Below, piece after piece: positions 10,752 to 19,096 of a stretch of DNA of 64,000 nucleotides. How positions within the stretch are numbered: position 1 is the first letter of the stretch; every line of letters starts with the position of its first letter. A program made the position numbers and the translations under genes. Below the pieces are notes generated by a model. That model searched no databases and was not told where the DNA came from. It worked only from the letters and a program-made list of their open reading frames with translations. This DNA comes from Lactiplantibacillus brownii (GTDB taxonomy: Bacteria > Bacillota > Bacilli > Lactobacillales > Lactobacillaceae): the NCBI RefSeq assembly GCF_031085375.1, contig NZ_JAVCWF010000001.1, positions 2,232,001-2,296,000 of the forward strand. Reading direction: 5' to 3'.

Positions 10752-12065
10752 TTAATTATCATTACCAGAAGCCCCAGAAACACTGTCTACCGCTGGTTTA
10801 GTTGGTGTCTCTGGCGTTGGGTCTGCGGAAGCTCCGGAAACTTCATCCGGTTGTGCCTCAGTATCCGCCGATGCCCCAGAAATACCATCCGGCTTCGCCG
10901 TGGCACCTTTAGCCGAAGCACCCGAAATTGCGTCAGTCTTGGCATTTGGGTCCTTAGCCAAGACTTGACCCGTATGTGCCAAATAGTATTTTACGATTGG
11001 CATAATGTCCAAAACCAGTTCATTGATTCCTTTATAATCACCCTTGCCATCGTGCATAGCTTGATAATAATGCATCACGTACTTATCGGGGCCATTACCC
11101 GGAACAGGGAGCTTGAACAGATCCGTCTTCCCAGTCCGTAGCATGTGAATGACTTGTTGAACATGAGGAATCGCACGCTTAGGATGACAGTCGGCCATGG
11201 GATTACCCGCCTGTGCCGGCGTCCGCGAAGCCAACATATCCTTGGCATCCGCATTATGATTATAGTAAATAAATTGATTATTGGCATCGGCATACGTCAA
11301 TTCCATTGGCATTGAATTCAAGAAGTAATTCAACTGATTGACGGTCAGAACCCCACGATCCAACTTGACGTAGTCGTCTCCTTCAGCAGCGTTTGTTTTG
11401 GCCGAAGCTTGTTCAACCCAATCGGCGGCATGCATGTCGACACCTTCAATGGTCGTTTCCACTTTGCCGTGTGACTCCAAGTCTTCTGACTTCCAGCTAT
11501 CATCCACCGCAGGACCGTTCATCGTATTGATGACTTTAACAAACTTAACGAACTTATCAAGTGTCTCTTTTAAGAAACCAACTGTCCGTGGGTCCTTCAA
11601 GTCATTTTGATCATCAAAGGCTTCTTTAACTTCACCAAGTAAAAATTCATTACCGGGCATCACAATCGCATCAACACCTGGTGATTCCAAGATCTGGCGT
11701 AGATTCAATTGTGCGCGGGAAGATCCTTGATCGTAATATGACGCGCCCACGATCATCACGGGTTTGCCAGATAGCGGATGGATTTGATAAGACAACCATT
11801 CGATCACACTCTTCAAGCTCGCGGTAATCGTATGATTGTGCTCTGGTGTCGCAATAATGACCCCATCTGCTTGTTTGATTTTATTGCTCAAATATTGAAT
11901 CGATTCACTGTTGGTTTGATCATCACTTTGATTGAACATCGGTACATCTTGAATATCCAAGATTTCAACATCAACGGTATCACTAAAATGATTAGCAATA
12001 AATTTTAATAGTAACCGGTTGTATGATTTATCGGCAACCGATCCTGCAATTCCAACTAATTTCAT
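10752..12065 (-). CDS. NADPH-dependent FMN reductase with PAS-like domain and four predicted flavinylation motifs
   Basis: Predicted cytosolic flavoprotein of 437 residues with three parts. Residues 1-180 form a flavodoxin-like NADPH:FMN reductase domain ([15 protein letters not shown] phosphate loop; [20 protein letters not shown] flavin-site segment). Residues about 240-365 resemble the PAS domain of the PAS_10/DUF438 group, with [20 protein letters not shown] and a [20 protein letters not shown] stretch. Residues 376-437 are a low-complexity Ala/Pro/Thr/Lys tail with DAISGAS (378-384), DGISGAS (393-399), DEVSGAS (407-413) and DSVSGAS (427-433). These fit the D-x-x-[ST]-G-A-[ST] signature that ApbE transferases modify with FMN on the last residue. 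No signal peptide or membrane segment is seen. It is the second gene after a shorter reductase paralogue, 16 nt apart. Substrate unknown; covalent FMN is inferred. Confidence 0.85.
   Translation of the reverse strand: MKLVGIAGSVADKSYNRLLLKFIANHFSDTVDVEILDIQDVPMFNQSDDQTNSESIQYLSNKIKQADGVIIATPEHNHTITASLKSVIEWLSYQIHPLSGKPVMIVGASYYDQGSSRAQLNLRQILESPGVDAIVMPGNEFLLGEVKEAFDDQNDLKDPRTVGFLKETLDKFVKFVKVINTMNGPAVDDSWKSEDLESHGKVETTIEGVDMHAADWVEQASAKTNAAEGDDYVKLDRGVLTVNQLNYFLNSMPMELTYADANNQFIYYNHNADAKDMLASRTPAQAGNPMADCHPKRAIPHVQQVIHMLRTGKTDLFKLPVPGNGPDKYVMHYYQAMHDGKGDYKGINELVLDIMPIVKYYLAHTGQVLAKDPNAKTDAISGASAKGATAKPDGISGASADTEAQPDEVSGASADPTPETPTKPAVDSVSGASGNDN
10767..10934 (-). other. tail region encoding four tandem D-x-x-S-G-A-S flavinylation motifs
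   Basis: Four seven-residue motifs occur at spacings of 15, 14 and 20 residues. Their codons differ by many synonymous changes (last serine is TCG, TCG, TCC, TCT; glycine GGT, GGG, GGA, GGG). The motif is therefore kept at protein level and is not a recent DNA duplication. Candidate FMN-bearing residues are Ser384, Ser399, Ser413 and Ser433. Confidence 0.7.
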
Positions 12066-12081
12066 GTCACGACACTCCTAT

Positions 12082-12690
12082 CTATAGCTTGTCCCAATTA
12101 ACATTTTGAACTTCTTTACGGTTAGCTTCATTCGCATGATTCAATTCTTTGGTGATGTCTACGAACGTTTGAAAATCAGTAAACAAGCCGGTCAACTTAG
12201 CTAACTTTTGTTCATCAACTAAATTACCTTCCTCATCAAACGCTTGTAGCGAATGCCCCAATAAGAACTCGGAACTCGGCATGATCCGTGCTCGTAATTC
12301 TGGTGAATCCAGGATCTGACGTAAATGCGCCTGCGCACGGGACGTCCCCAGTGAGCCGTATGACGCCCCAATCAGCATGACCGGTTTATCCACAAACGGG
12401 TGAATATGGAATGACAGCCATTCCAACGCATTCATCAAAACTGCTGGTGCCGAATGATCATACTCTGGCGTACTAATAATGACCCCATCCGCAGCATCGA
12501 TCTTCGCAGCGATAGCTTGCGCAGCTTCAGGAACTTGCCGATTTTCAGGTTTATTAAACATCGGTAAGTCCTTAATTTCAACTAATTCAATAGCGGCTTG
12601 ATCCGCAAAATGGGTTTGCATGAATTGTAATAATTTTCGATTCGTCGAGTGATCAGAATTGGTCCCGACGATCGCAACAAATTTGTGCAT
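12082..12690 (-). CDS. NADPH-dependent FMN reductase family protein
   Basis: Single-domain flavodoxin-like oxidoreductase, about 202 residues, paralogous to the first 180 residues of the next gene. It starts MHKFVAIVGTNSDHSTNRKL (phosphate-binding loop) and has STPEYDHSAPAVLMNALEW, the flavin-site segment of the family, then GASYGSLGTSRAQAHLRQIL. The start chosen follows AAAAGGAG; a longer reading frame begins 25 codons earlier without support. It lacks PAS and SGAS regions. First gene of the operon, so it may reduce flavin or quinone-like substrates together with its partner. Substrate unknown. Confidence 0.88.
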   Translation of the reverse strand: MHKFVAIVGTNSDHSTNRKLLQFMQTHFADQAAIELVEIKDLPMFNKPENRQVPEAAQAIAAKIDAADGVIISTPEYDHSAPAVLMNALEWLSFHIHPFVDKPVMLIGASYGSLGTSRAQAHLRQILDSPELRARIMPSSEFLLGHSLQAFDEEGNLVDEQKLAKLTGLFTDFQTFVDITKELNHANEANRKEVQNVNWDKL

Positions 12691-12819
12691 TTTTATGACT
12701 CCTTTTCCAATTGAAGTTACCGATTTAATCGGTCTACTAGTTAATGATTGTTCACCTGGCAACATTCAAACAGTCCCTCACTAGCAGCTTGGCTATATAA
12801 TTTAATTATCGTTGCCTAT

Positions 12820-12848
12820 ATTGTAAACGATTTCACGATATAAAGCAA
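12820..12848 (-). promoter_or_regulatory. promoter overlapped by a perfect cre (CcpA) site
   Basis: Minus strand: TTGCTT, 17 nt, TACAAT. The 14-mer TGAAATCGTTTACA (12822-12835) fits the cre consensus TGNAANCGNTNNCA at every fixed position and overlaps the -10 box. CcpA binding here should repress the reductase operon when sugar is plentiful. Confidence 0.75.
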
Positions 12849-12878
12849 AATGTTATTTAAAACGGTTACATTTTTAAA

Positions 12879-12914
12879 AAGTCTAAAAGGTTGCGACGAG
12901 TCACAACCCTTTTA
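12879..12914 (-). terminator. terminator after lplA
   Basis: Hairpin with arms CTAAAAGGGTTG and CAACCTTTTAG on the minus strand, then a short T-run (ACTTTTT). It lies just past the lplA stop codon. Confidence 0.75.
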
Positions 12915-12919
12915 GGACG

Positions 12920-13945
12920 CTATTTTTGAGTCTCACCTTGAGCCACAATTAACTCGATCAAGGCTTCGTGATCAATTTGGCCAAAGTACTGGCTCAAATC
13001 TAAATCAGCCAACGCCGCCGTCACCGCTGCCCGCGTATACTTGACTCCTTTCAAGGCCGTTAACACCGTTTGGACCGGTTGTGCGCCGAAGAAATCCCCA
13101 TAGACCGTTAGATCGGCAATTCGACCCGAGGCGATATGCAATCGGAAATCAACTGTTCCGGCGGTAAAATGACGTCGATGTTGAATTTCAAAAGCTGGTG
13201 ATTCACCGTAAATCCAATCCCAGTTTTTGAAATACTTGGCATTCAAGGCCGCCACACCGGCTCTAGCAGCATCATCTAGTGGATATCTTTTAGCCGCAAT
13301 CAAATCCGATACCCCTAAAATCTCACGTGCCAAACGATCCCGGAAACCCTCGATCGTTAAGTGTTGGTATTCCGGTGCCAAATATGGCCGCAAATTTGTG
13401 ACCCGGCTGCGAACAGACTTGATTCCCTTTGAGGCCATCTTGTCCGCTGGCACATTCAAGGCTTTAGCGATTTGCGTTTGGTCCACATCATACATCAACG
13501 TACCGTGTGAGAACATGCGGCCGTTTTCAACATGCATCGCATTGCCAGAAAACTTCTTACCATCAATAAGCAGATCATTGCGACCGCTCATTTCAGCGCC
13601 AGTCGCTCCCATCGCATGTAAGGCTTTTAAGACTGGGGCGGTAAAACGTTTGAAATTACCAAAGCCATCGCCGTCATCCTTAGTGATAAAGCTGAAACTG
13701 ACATTACCGAGGTCGTCAAAGACCGCCCCACCGCCAGACGTCCGACGCGTCAAAATGATTTTTTGTTGCTCAACGTACGCTTGATTGATTTCAGCTAAAA
13801 CATTTTGATAACGGCCAACAATAATACAAGGTGAATTGATGTAGAAATATAAAATCGGTTCGGATAAATCAGCATGGGCCATTAAATAAGTTTCAATGGC
13901 CAAATTAGTCCGAATATCATGACTAGGACTCGTTAAATAGCGCAT
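12920..13945 (-). CDS. lplA: lipoate-protein ligase A
   Basis: Activates free lipoate with ATP and attaches it to lipoyl domains of 2-oxoacid dehydrogenases or GcvH. 341 residues, as expected for a catalytic plus C-terminal accessory domain. Marks: RRTSGGGAVFDDLGNVSFSF (ligand-binding glycine-rich loop), DGKKFSGNAMHVENGRMFSHGTLM with the catalytic Lys region, and a C-terminal domain from about 245. It lies 16 nt behind the tyrosine phosphatase gene and is probably co-transcribed with it. No lipoylated enzyme gene is nearby. Confidence 0.95.
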   Translation of the reverse strand: MRYLTSPSHDIRTNLAIETYLMAHADLSEPILYFYINSPCIIVGRYQNVLAEINQAYVEQQKIILTRRTSGGGAVFDDLGNVSFSFITKDDGDGFGNFKRFTAPVLKALHAMGATGAEMSGRNDLLIDGKKFSGNAMHVENGRMFSHGTLMYDVDQTQIAKALNVPADKMASKGIKSVRSRVTNLRPYLAPEYQHLTIEGFRDRLAREILGVSDLIAAKRYPLDDAARAGVAALNAKYFKNWDWIYGESPAFEIQHRRHFTAGTVDFRLHIASGRIADLTVYGDFFGAQPVQTVLTALKGVKYTRAAVTAALADLDLSQYFGQIDHEALIELIVAQGETQK

Positions 13946-13961
13946 TTTAACCCTTTCTTGA

Positions 13962-14753
13962 CTAATCGAGATACAATTCTCGTAAACGAGTAATCTCGGT
14001 CTTAGTTAGCTTTAATTCAGTTCTTAAATAGTGTTCAATATTACCAGATTGATGCTTGATTTCAGATAAAGCTGCATCCAAATAATCATCGTCAACGGAC
14101 CATAAAGCCCGAATACTTTCAATCGTGGCTGGTGAAGCCCCTTGTTGCTTGGCATCGCTGACTGCACTGGTGATACGCCCCGCCGAAGCTGAATTCGTCA
14201 ACATATAATCTTGGCGAATCGTCTCCAGATCAACGCCGAGTGCCGTGAGTAAGTAAACGGCCCCCATCCCAGTCCGATCTTTCCCAGCCGTACAATGGAA
14301 GAGCAAGGATTCATCGGGTTGGTCATTAGCAAGTAAGATATCAAAGAAACGCCGATATTCAATTTTAGCGTGATGTTCATTCACGACTAACCGATAAACT
14401 TTCAACATGTGCCGATAGCCGCTATCTGGATGATGTTCCAAATCAGCCGCCATCTTATCGGTCCCATCAGAGTTCTTGGTCTCATCAACATTGAAAACAG
14501 GGGCATATAAGTATTTAGCATTGCCTGGCACCCGGTCTGGGCTATCGAGGACTTCTTGTGGTGAACGAAAATCGATATCGTAACGGACACCATAGTCGTT
14601 TAAAAATTTTAAATCGGCTTGTGTTAAACGATCCAACCCACCACTCCGAATTAATTTGTGCCATTTAATATGATGACCATCCTTCGTCGCATAGCCACCT
14701 AGTTCGCGAAAGTTAAAGCCTTTTTGAATCGGTAATAATCGTTCATTTGCCAT
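13962..14753 (-). CDS. tyrosine-protein phosphatase (Y_phosphatase3 / DSP-like)
   Basis: Cytosolic phosphatase of about 263 residues. The P-loop reads FHCTAGKDRTGMG, giving the C-x5-R active site; RSGGLDRLT and YDIDFRSPQEV upstream are typical of bacterial Y_phosphatase3 proteins related to Lip/IphP enzymes that act on phosphotyrosine or phosphoinositides. The ATG follows GGTGG by 7 nt; four extra codons upstream are unlikely. Probable first gene of an operon with lplA. Natural substrate unknown. Confidence 0.93.
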   Translation of the reverse strand: MANERLLPIQKGFNFRELGGYATKDGHHIKWHKLIRSGGLDRLTQADLKFLNDYGVRYDIDFRSPQEVLDSPDRVPGNAKYLYAPVFNVDETKNSDGTDKMAADLEHHPDSGYRHMLKVYRLVVNEHHAKIEYRRFFDILLANDQPDESLLFHCTAGKDRTGMGAVYLLTALGVDLETIRQDYMLTNSASAGRITSAVSDAKQQGASPATIESIRALWSVDDDYLDAALSEIKHQSGNIEHYLRTELKLTKTEITRLRELYLD

Positions 14754-14977
14754 GATTCTTGCCACCTATTCTATGAATTAACTACAATGCGACTTGGCTT
14801 AATCGTTAATTAACTAACACAACCTATTTTAGTCAACCGTCAAGTCTCAATCGCATGATCTATCTTCTATTCTAACATTGTGGCCGACGTCATTTGGTAA
14901 AAATATTCACCATTAATTGACAATGTCAGTTACGGTGAGAAAATAGAAGTAATCACAATATTTACGGAGGCTTTTGC

Positions 14978-15616
14978 ATGACGACACTAGATTATACGAC
15001 CCAAAAAGATTGGCAATTTGTCGGCGGTCAACACCAATCCCCAATTGACATTACGACCGCTAACACGACTGCTTCACAATTATCAGCAATCAGCTGGCGA
15101 GGCCTGTACCAAGCTAAGACCATTGTTGGCACGGACACGACCTTGCAAGCGACTGGAACGGGCGCTGCGTACCTCAACGACCGCGATTTCAACTTTGATC
15201 AAATTCATTTTCATACGCCCGCTGAGCACCTCATCGACGGCCAAGCCGCACCGCTCGAATGGCATTTAGTTCATCGTAGCGCCACCGGCCAACTCGCCGT
15301 TGTCGCCGTCTTCGGTCGCATCGGCAAACCCAATGCGAGTTTTCAAGGCTTACTCGATCAGCTCACGCCTAACGCTAGCCACGAGTTGACCGAACCCATC
15401 AACCTAACCGAACTATTACCGGATACTGGCACCGTTTATCATTATTTGGGCTCACTCACGACGCCACCACTAACCGAAACCGTTGAATGGTACGTTTGTG
15501 CCGATTCAGTCATGCTTGGTGAGAAACAATTGGCTACTTACCAGGCGCTTTTTAAGGCTAACAACCGGGACGTACAATCATTAAATGAGCGACCAGTAAT
15601 TGCAGAGCGGCTCTAA
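14978..15616 (+). CDS. cah: alpha-class carbonic anhydrase
   Basis: Interconverts CO2 and bicarbonate. 212 residues. The zinc ligands are visible: two His in QIHFHTPAEH and the third in EWHLVH. QSPIDI near the N-terminus and LGSLTTPPLTETVEW are alpha-CA signatures. No signal peptide is present, although many bacterial alpha-CAs are exported, so this one is likely cytosolic and may supply bicarbonate to PurK, carbamoyl phosphate and fatty acid synthesis. Strong ACGGAGG ribosome site. Forms an operon with the next gene. Confidence 0.95.
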   Translation: MTTLDYTTQKDWQFVGGQHQSPIDITTANTTASQLSAISWRGLYQAKTIVGTDTTLQATGTGAAYLNDRDFNFDQIHFHTPAEHLIDGQAAPLEWHLVHRSATGQLAVVAVFGRIGKPNASFQGLLDQLTPNASHELTEPINLTELLPDTGTVYHYLGSLTTPPLTETVEWYVCADSVMLGEKQLATYQALFKANNRDVQSLNERPVIAERL

Positions 15617-15633
15617 TCAAATGAGGTGGGACA

Positions 15634-16443
15634 ATGTCGAAAAGGGTTAAATGGGGCTTGATTATTTGCGTCGTGTTCCTCCTATCAATCATCGGGCTAG
15701 GGTTGGTCACACAACTTCATACCGACAAAACGACCCACGTAATCACCGGTCAAAAACGACCATTGATCATGATTGCCGGCAGCGATAGCACACACGATGA
15801 CTTCGATGCGCTGATCAAATCCTTGAATGCGTCTCAACCACACCCGGTCATTAACGTGACGGTGGCAAAAGATCTATCAGTGACCGCAACCAAAACGCGG
15901 GTTAAGAATGCGCAATTAAATGATACTTTAATCGTGATTTATTTTGAAAATAGTCGCGACACCAATGAGACCATCATCCAACAAACTAAGGGCTTAGCCA
16001 ACGCGATGACTTATTTACGTCAGCATGACAAAGTCACCACGGCCAACGCACTGGGTTATTCCAACGGTGGCCTGATTTTTAGTCGTTATGTTGCTGGTCT
16101 GGCGACGAGTCCGGTCGTCGCGATTCACGACTTAATGCTCGTCGGGACGCCCTTCTTAGGTACCAGCGAAGCGCAACCAGATGAAACGCTATACAAGCCA
16201 TTGCTAGCCAACAAAGCAAAATTCAACTCTTTGCATACGGTGATCAATATCGCTGGTGATGCTGGAGATGGCGATGATCATGTCGTCCCACTTTCAAGTG
16301 TCACAGCCGGAAGTAAACTTTTCATGAATGAAGCCCACCGCTATAATGCGATGACTATCAATCAAAAAAATATCAACCACGGTGATTTCTTAAAAGAAGC
16401 CTACTTAGCACGATTGGTTAAACAAAACTTGCTCAATCAATAA
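15634..16443 (+). CDS. alpha/beta hydrolase, DUF915-like, membrane anchored
   Basis: 269 residues. An N-terminal hydrophobic segment (about 7-25) after a KRVK start suggests a signal anchor and an extracellular domain. The nucleophile elbow ALGYSNGGLIF fits G-x-S-x-G, with VGTPFLGTSE and a late D/H pair (GDGDDHVVPLSSV, NHGDFL) completing a serine hydrolase fold. The DUF915 family in lactobacilli is of unknown substrate. It is 17 nt after cah and shares its terminator. Confidence 0.82.
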   Translation: MSKRVKWGLIICVVFLLSIIGLGLVTQLHTDKTTHVITGQKRPLIMIAGSDSTHDDFDALIKSLNASQPHPVINVTVAKDLSVTATKTRVKNAQLNDTLIVIYFENSRDTNETIIQQTKGLANAMTYLRQHDKVTTANALGYSNGGLIFSRYVAGLATSPVVAIHDLMLVGTPFLGTSEAQPDETLYKPLLANKAKFNSLHTVINIAGDAGDGDDHVVPLSSVTAGSKLFMNEAHRYNAMTINQKNINHGDFLKEAYLARLVKQNLLNQ

Positions 16444-16455
16444 TCAAATCATTAA

Positions 16456-16508
16456 AAATCCAGCTTCAATCTAAGTGTGAATACACCTTGATTGAAGCTG
16501 GATTTTTT
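16456..16508 (+). terminator. terminator of the cah-hydrolase operon
   Basis: Strong hairpin AATCCAGCTTCAATC / GATTGAAGCTGGATT followed by a T-run. A matching A-run on the other side would let it work in both directions. Confidence 0.9.
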
Positions 16509-16580
16509 GTGTCGCTATGAAAATAATGCAGTTTAACTCAGTACATCGGGGCGTTCATGCTTCGAATATGTGACTGCTTT

Positions 16581-16986
16581 GTCCGTCTCTGCGGACCAGT
16601 TCGTTCGCTGTGAGGCAGACCTGTAGCCAAAGACCGGTCTACAGGGCGCTTTCAAGCCGAAGTTCACGTCTTAAAAGTCGGCCAGACACTAACCTGGGAA
16701 AACCCACCCAGCTAAGTGTCTCGACACGGCGAACGAACTGGTCCACTCCGACGTCAGATAGTGGTTTAAATCAAATAAGGCAGTAGTAAAATCTCGGTTT
16801 AATGAAGGCCGATTAATATAGATCTACTAACTTAGCGCAGGTTGGGCTGGATGATGCTCAGTGGTGAAGTTTTCCTTTGCTGGTGGACTTCCAACTTAGG
16901 AAAAGCCCGGCTTGTGAGACCGCCCTTTGGCTCACAAACGTGGCCACCACGTTCCAGCATCAGTCCAGACCAACCGGAGCGGCAAG
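16581..16986 (-). repeat. composite palindromic repeat, copy 1 (B1 then A1, inverted)
   Basis: Fills most of the 600-bp gap between the hydrolase and asparaginase genes. B1 (16581-16753) is bounded by perfect 16-nt inverted arms GGACCAGTTCGTTCGC and GCGAACGAACTGGTCC. A1 (about 16837-16986) begins GGGCTGGATGATGCTC and ends in CCAGCATCAGTCCAGACC; these arms pair, with an inner TTGTGAG/CTCACAA stem. The AT-rich spacer between B and A is also shared with other copies. No coding potential. Confidence 0.85.
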
Positions 16987-17053
16987 CTAATCGGATACTT
17001 ATAGATATGATAACTATACCTCAGCTAATCGTTTTAAAGAGATTTTTAATTTT

Positions 17054-18028
17054 TTATGAATTGGCAGTGGCCACAAAGCGAGCCAGTTCATCAGCTGACA
17101 TGCCAGCACTTACGCCGACTAATAGCTTGATGCGAGCCTTTTGTCCATTTAAACCTTGACAGAAAATCACACCCATCTGTTTCAGCTGAACACCGCCACC
17201 CTCGTAATCATACACATCTTGTGCAATCCCGTTGAAACAACGTGACACCAAAACTACTGGAATACCTTGATCCAATAATTTTTGAACCGCTGGTAAAGTA
17301 GCCGGCGGTAAATTGCCGGCACCCAGTGCTTCGATGACCACACCGTTAGTCGTTGGTTGTGCGATTGCTTCGAATAACTCTGGTCCCATTCCCGCGTAAG
17401 CCTTGATTAAGAAAACATTATCGACAACCGTTCGAATCGGACAAACAGTTGACCGTAATAGCGATTCAAAGAAGACAATGCCATGTTTCGCTACTAACCC
17501 AATAGGGCCAAAGGTTGGTGTTCGGAATGTCGCAACGTTGGTCGTGTGCGTCTTAGTCACATAACGTGCCGAATGAATTTCATCATTCATGACAACCAAT
17601 ACGCCTTTATCAGCTGCATCCGGCGTGCTAGCCGTTTGGATCGCCGTTTCCAAATTATGCAGCCCATCCGAGCCAATTTCATTGGCTGACCGCATCGCGC
17701 CGGTCACTACGACGGGCAAATCGTTTGGTAACGTCAAATCCAAAAAGTACGCTGTTTCTTCTAATGTATCGGTCCCATGGGTGACTACCACGCCATCGAC
17801 CCCTTCACTCGCAGCTTTAGCAATCCGTTGCTTTAATTGCAACATCCGTGCGGGCGTAATATGCGGCGAAGGCAAATTAAAGACATCTTCTGTTTCTAAT
17901 TGAACTTCCCCACTAAATGGATTTTCATAACTGTCCAAGGGATTTTGCGCGCCGGGCGCCATATTACCAGCTGCATCCGCTGACATGGCAATCGTGCCAC
18001 CCGTATGCAAGACTAAAATCTTTTTCAA
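17054..18028 (-). CDS. ansA: L-asparaginase (cytosolic type)
   Basis: Hydrolyses asparagine to aspartate and ammonia. 324 residues with no signal peptide. The first catalytic motif LVLHTGGTIAM carries the nucleophilic Thr and the second, VVTHGTDTLEETAYFLD, the Thr-Asp pair. MRSANEIGSDGLHNL and the C-terminal VVLVSRCFNG are family marks. Monocistronic; its 3' end abuts the composite repeat with no clear terminator. Confidence 0.95.
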   Translation of the reverse strand: MKKILVLHTGGTIAMSADAAGNMAPGAQNPLDSYENPFSGEVQLETEDVFNLPSPHITPARMLQLKQRIAKAASEGVDGVVVTHGTDTLEETAYFLDLTLPNDLPVVVTGAMRSANEIGSDGLHNLETAIQTASTPDAADKGVLVVMNDEIHSARYVTKTHTTNVATFRTPTFGPIGLVAKHGIVFFESLLRSTVCPIRTVVDNVFLIKAYAGMGPELFEAIAQPTTNGVVIEALGAGNLPPATLPAVQKLLDQGIPVVLVSRCFNGIAQDVYDYEGGGVQLKQMGVIFCQGLNGQKARIKLLVGVSAGMSADELARFVATANS

Positions 18029-18231
18029 TGCCGTTTCCTCCTATATTGACCTGCCTAAACTCAGTAAATGTAATTTTAGGCTAGCTGACGGTTGATTGCA
18101 ATCAAAATTATCACGTCTTAGTGACCCACCTAACGAACCACCCATTAACCAAGATCCAATCATTATTAAAATTATTTCCGTTTATAAGCCTTGCTGCAGC
18201 AGCGTTTATCATAAAATTAATTATTGCACGG

Positions 18232-18282
18232 TTGACAGAAATGCTAGTTACCTTTATAGTTAGTTACATAAGCAACTAACTA
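18232..18282 (+). promoter_or_regulatory. promoter with overlapping dyad operator
   Basis: TTGACA (18232-18237), 17 nt, TATAGT (18255-18260): a near-consensus promoter for the ABC genes. A perfect dyad, TAGTTAGTT-N8-AACTAACTA (18257-18282), overlaps the -10 box and the start region. It resembles MarR-type TTAGTTnC..GnAACTAA sites. The regulator is not identified. Confidence 0.75.
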
Positions 18283-18319
18283 AATAACAAACTAAGTTAA
18301 TTAAAAGGAGTTACACATT

Positions 18320-19078
18320 ATGCCAACTACACCAATTATGACGGTGACCGATTTACACAAAACTTACGGTAAGGCCGGAACAAAACAATATGAAGCGTTA
18401 AAGGGAATCAACTTCGACGTTAACGCGGGCGAATTTGTCGGCATCATGGGCGCTTCAGGTTCTGGGAAGACCACGTTACTCAATATGCTTGCTACCTTGG
18501 ATCAACCCACTAGTGGTGAAGTCACCATTAATCAACAACCGATTACCCACTTAAAGGGCAATCAACTTGCTGATTTTCGGGCGAAAGAAATTGGCTTTAT
18601 TTTTCAAGACTTTAACTTGCTTGAAACGATGACTGCTTATGAAAACATCGCGTTGCCCTTAACTTTACAAAATACTAGCCTGAAAAAAATCAAGCCAGCG
18701 GTAGAAGCCGTCGCGACTCATTTAGGGATTGCGGAATTCTTGAACAACTATCCAAACGAACTTTCCGGTGGTCAAAAACAACGGGTCGCTGCCGCCCGGG
18801 CCTTGATCAACGAACCCGCCATGTTATTCGGGGATGAACCAACTGGTGCTTTGGACTCAAAGTCAGCACGTGAATTGTTAGATTTATTCACTACGATTAA
18901 TCATGAACAAGCCGTTTCCATCTTACTCGTCACCCATGATCCGTTTTCAGCTAGTTATTGCCAACGTATCCTATTCATCAAAGACGGTAAGATCGGTCAA
19001 GAATTACAGCGAGCTAACTTAACACGGCAAGACTTCTATCAACAAATTCTCGACACCCTTGGCACATTCGAACAATAG
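18320..19078 (+). CDS. ABC transporter ATP-binding protein, BceA/LolD-like
   Basis: ATPase of a MacB/BceA-type transporter, 252 residues. Walker A GASGSGKTTLL, Q-loop FIFQDFNLLETM, signature LSGGQKQR, Walker B MLFGDEPTGALD and switch His in LLVTHD are intact. It pairs with the FtsX-type permease that follows after 18 nt. In Firmicutes such pairs remove or sense cell-envelope peptides such as bacitracin, but no BceRS two-component genes are adjacent. Substrate unknown. Confidence 0.93.
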   Translation: MPTTPIMTVTDLHKTYGKAGTKQYEALKGINFDVNAGEFVGIMGASGSGKTTLLNMLATLDQPTSGEVTINQQPITHLKGNQLADFRAKEIGFIFQDFNLLETMTAYENIALPLTLQNTSLKKIKPAVEAVATHLGIAEFLNNYPNELSGGQKQRVAAARALINEPAMLFGDEPTGALDSKSARELLDLFTTINHEQAVSILLVTHDPFSASYCQRILFIKDGKIGQELQRANLTRQDFYQQILDTLGTFEQ

Positions 19079-19096
19079 AAAGGAGCCCCTCACAAA

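Noticed and set aside
10734-11141. Plus-strand 135-residue open frame opposite the reductase tail
   Set aside because: It is the antisense of the SGAS repeat region; the Arg/Ser-rich peptide is an effect of the repeat codons.
16581-16986. CRISPR array or tRNA cluster in the large intergenic repeats
   Set aside because: Repeats are 150-250 bp palindromes spread over the window, not short direct repeats with unique spacers; no tRNA cloverleaf or CCA end is seen.
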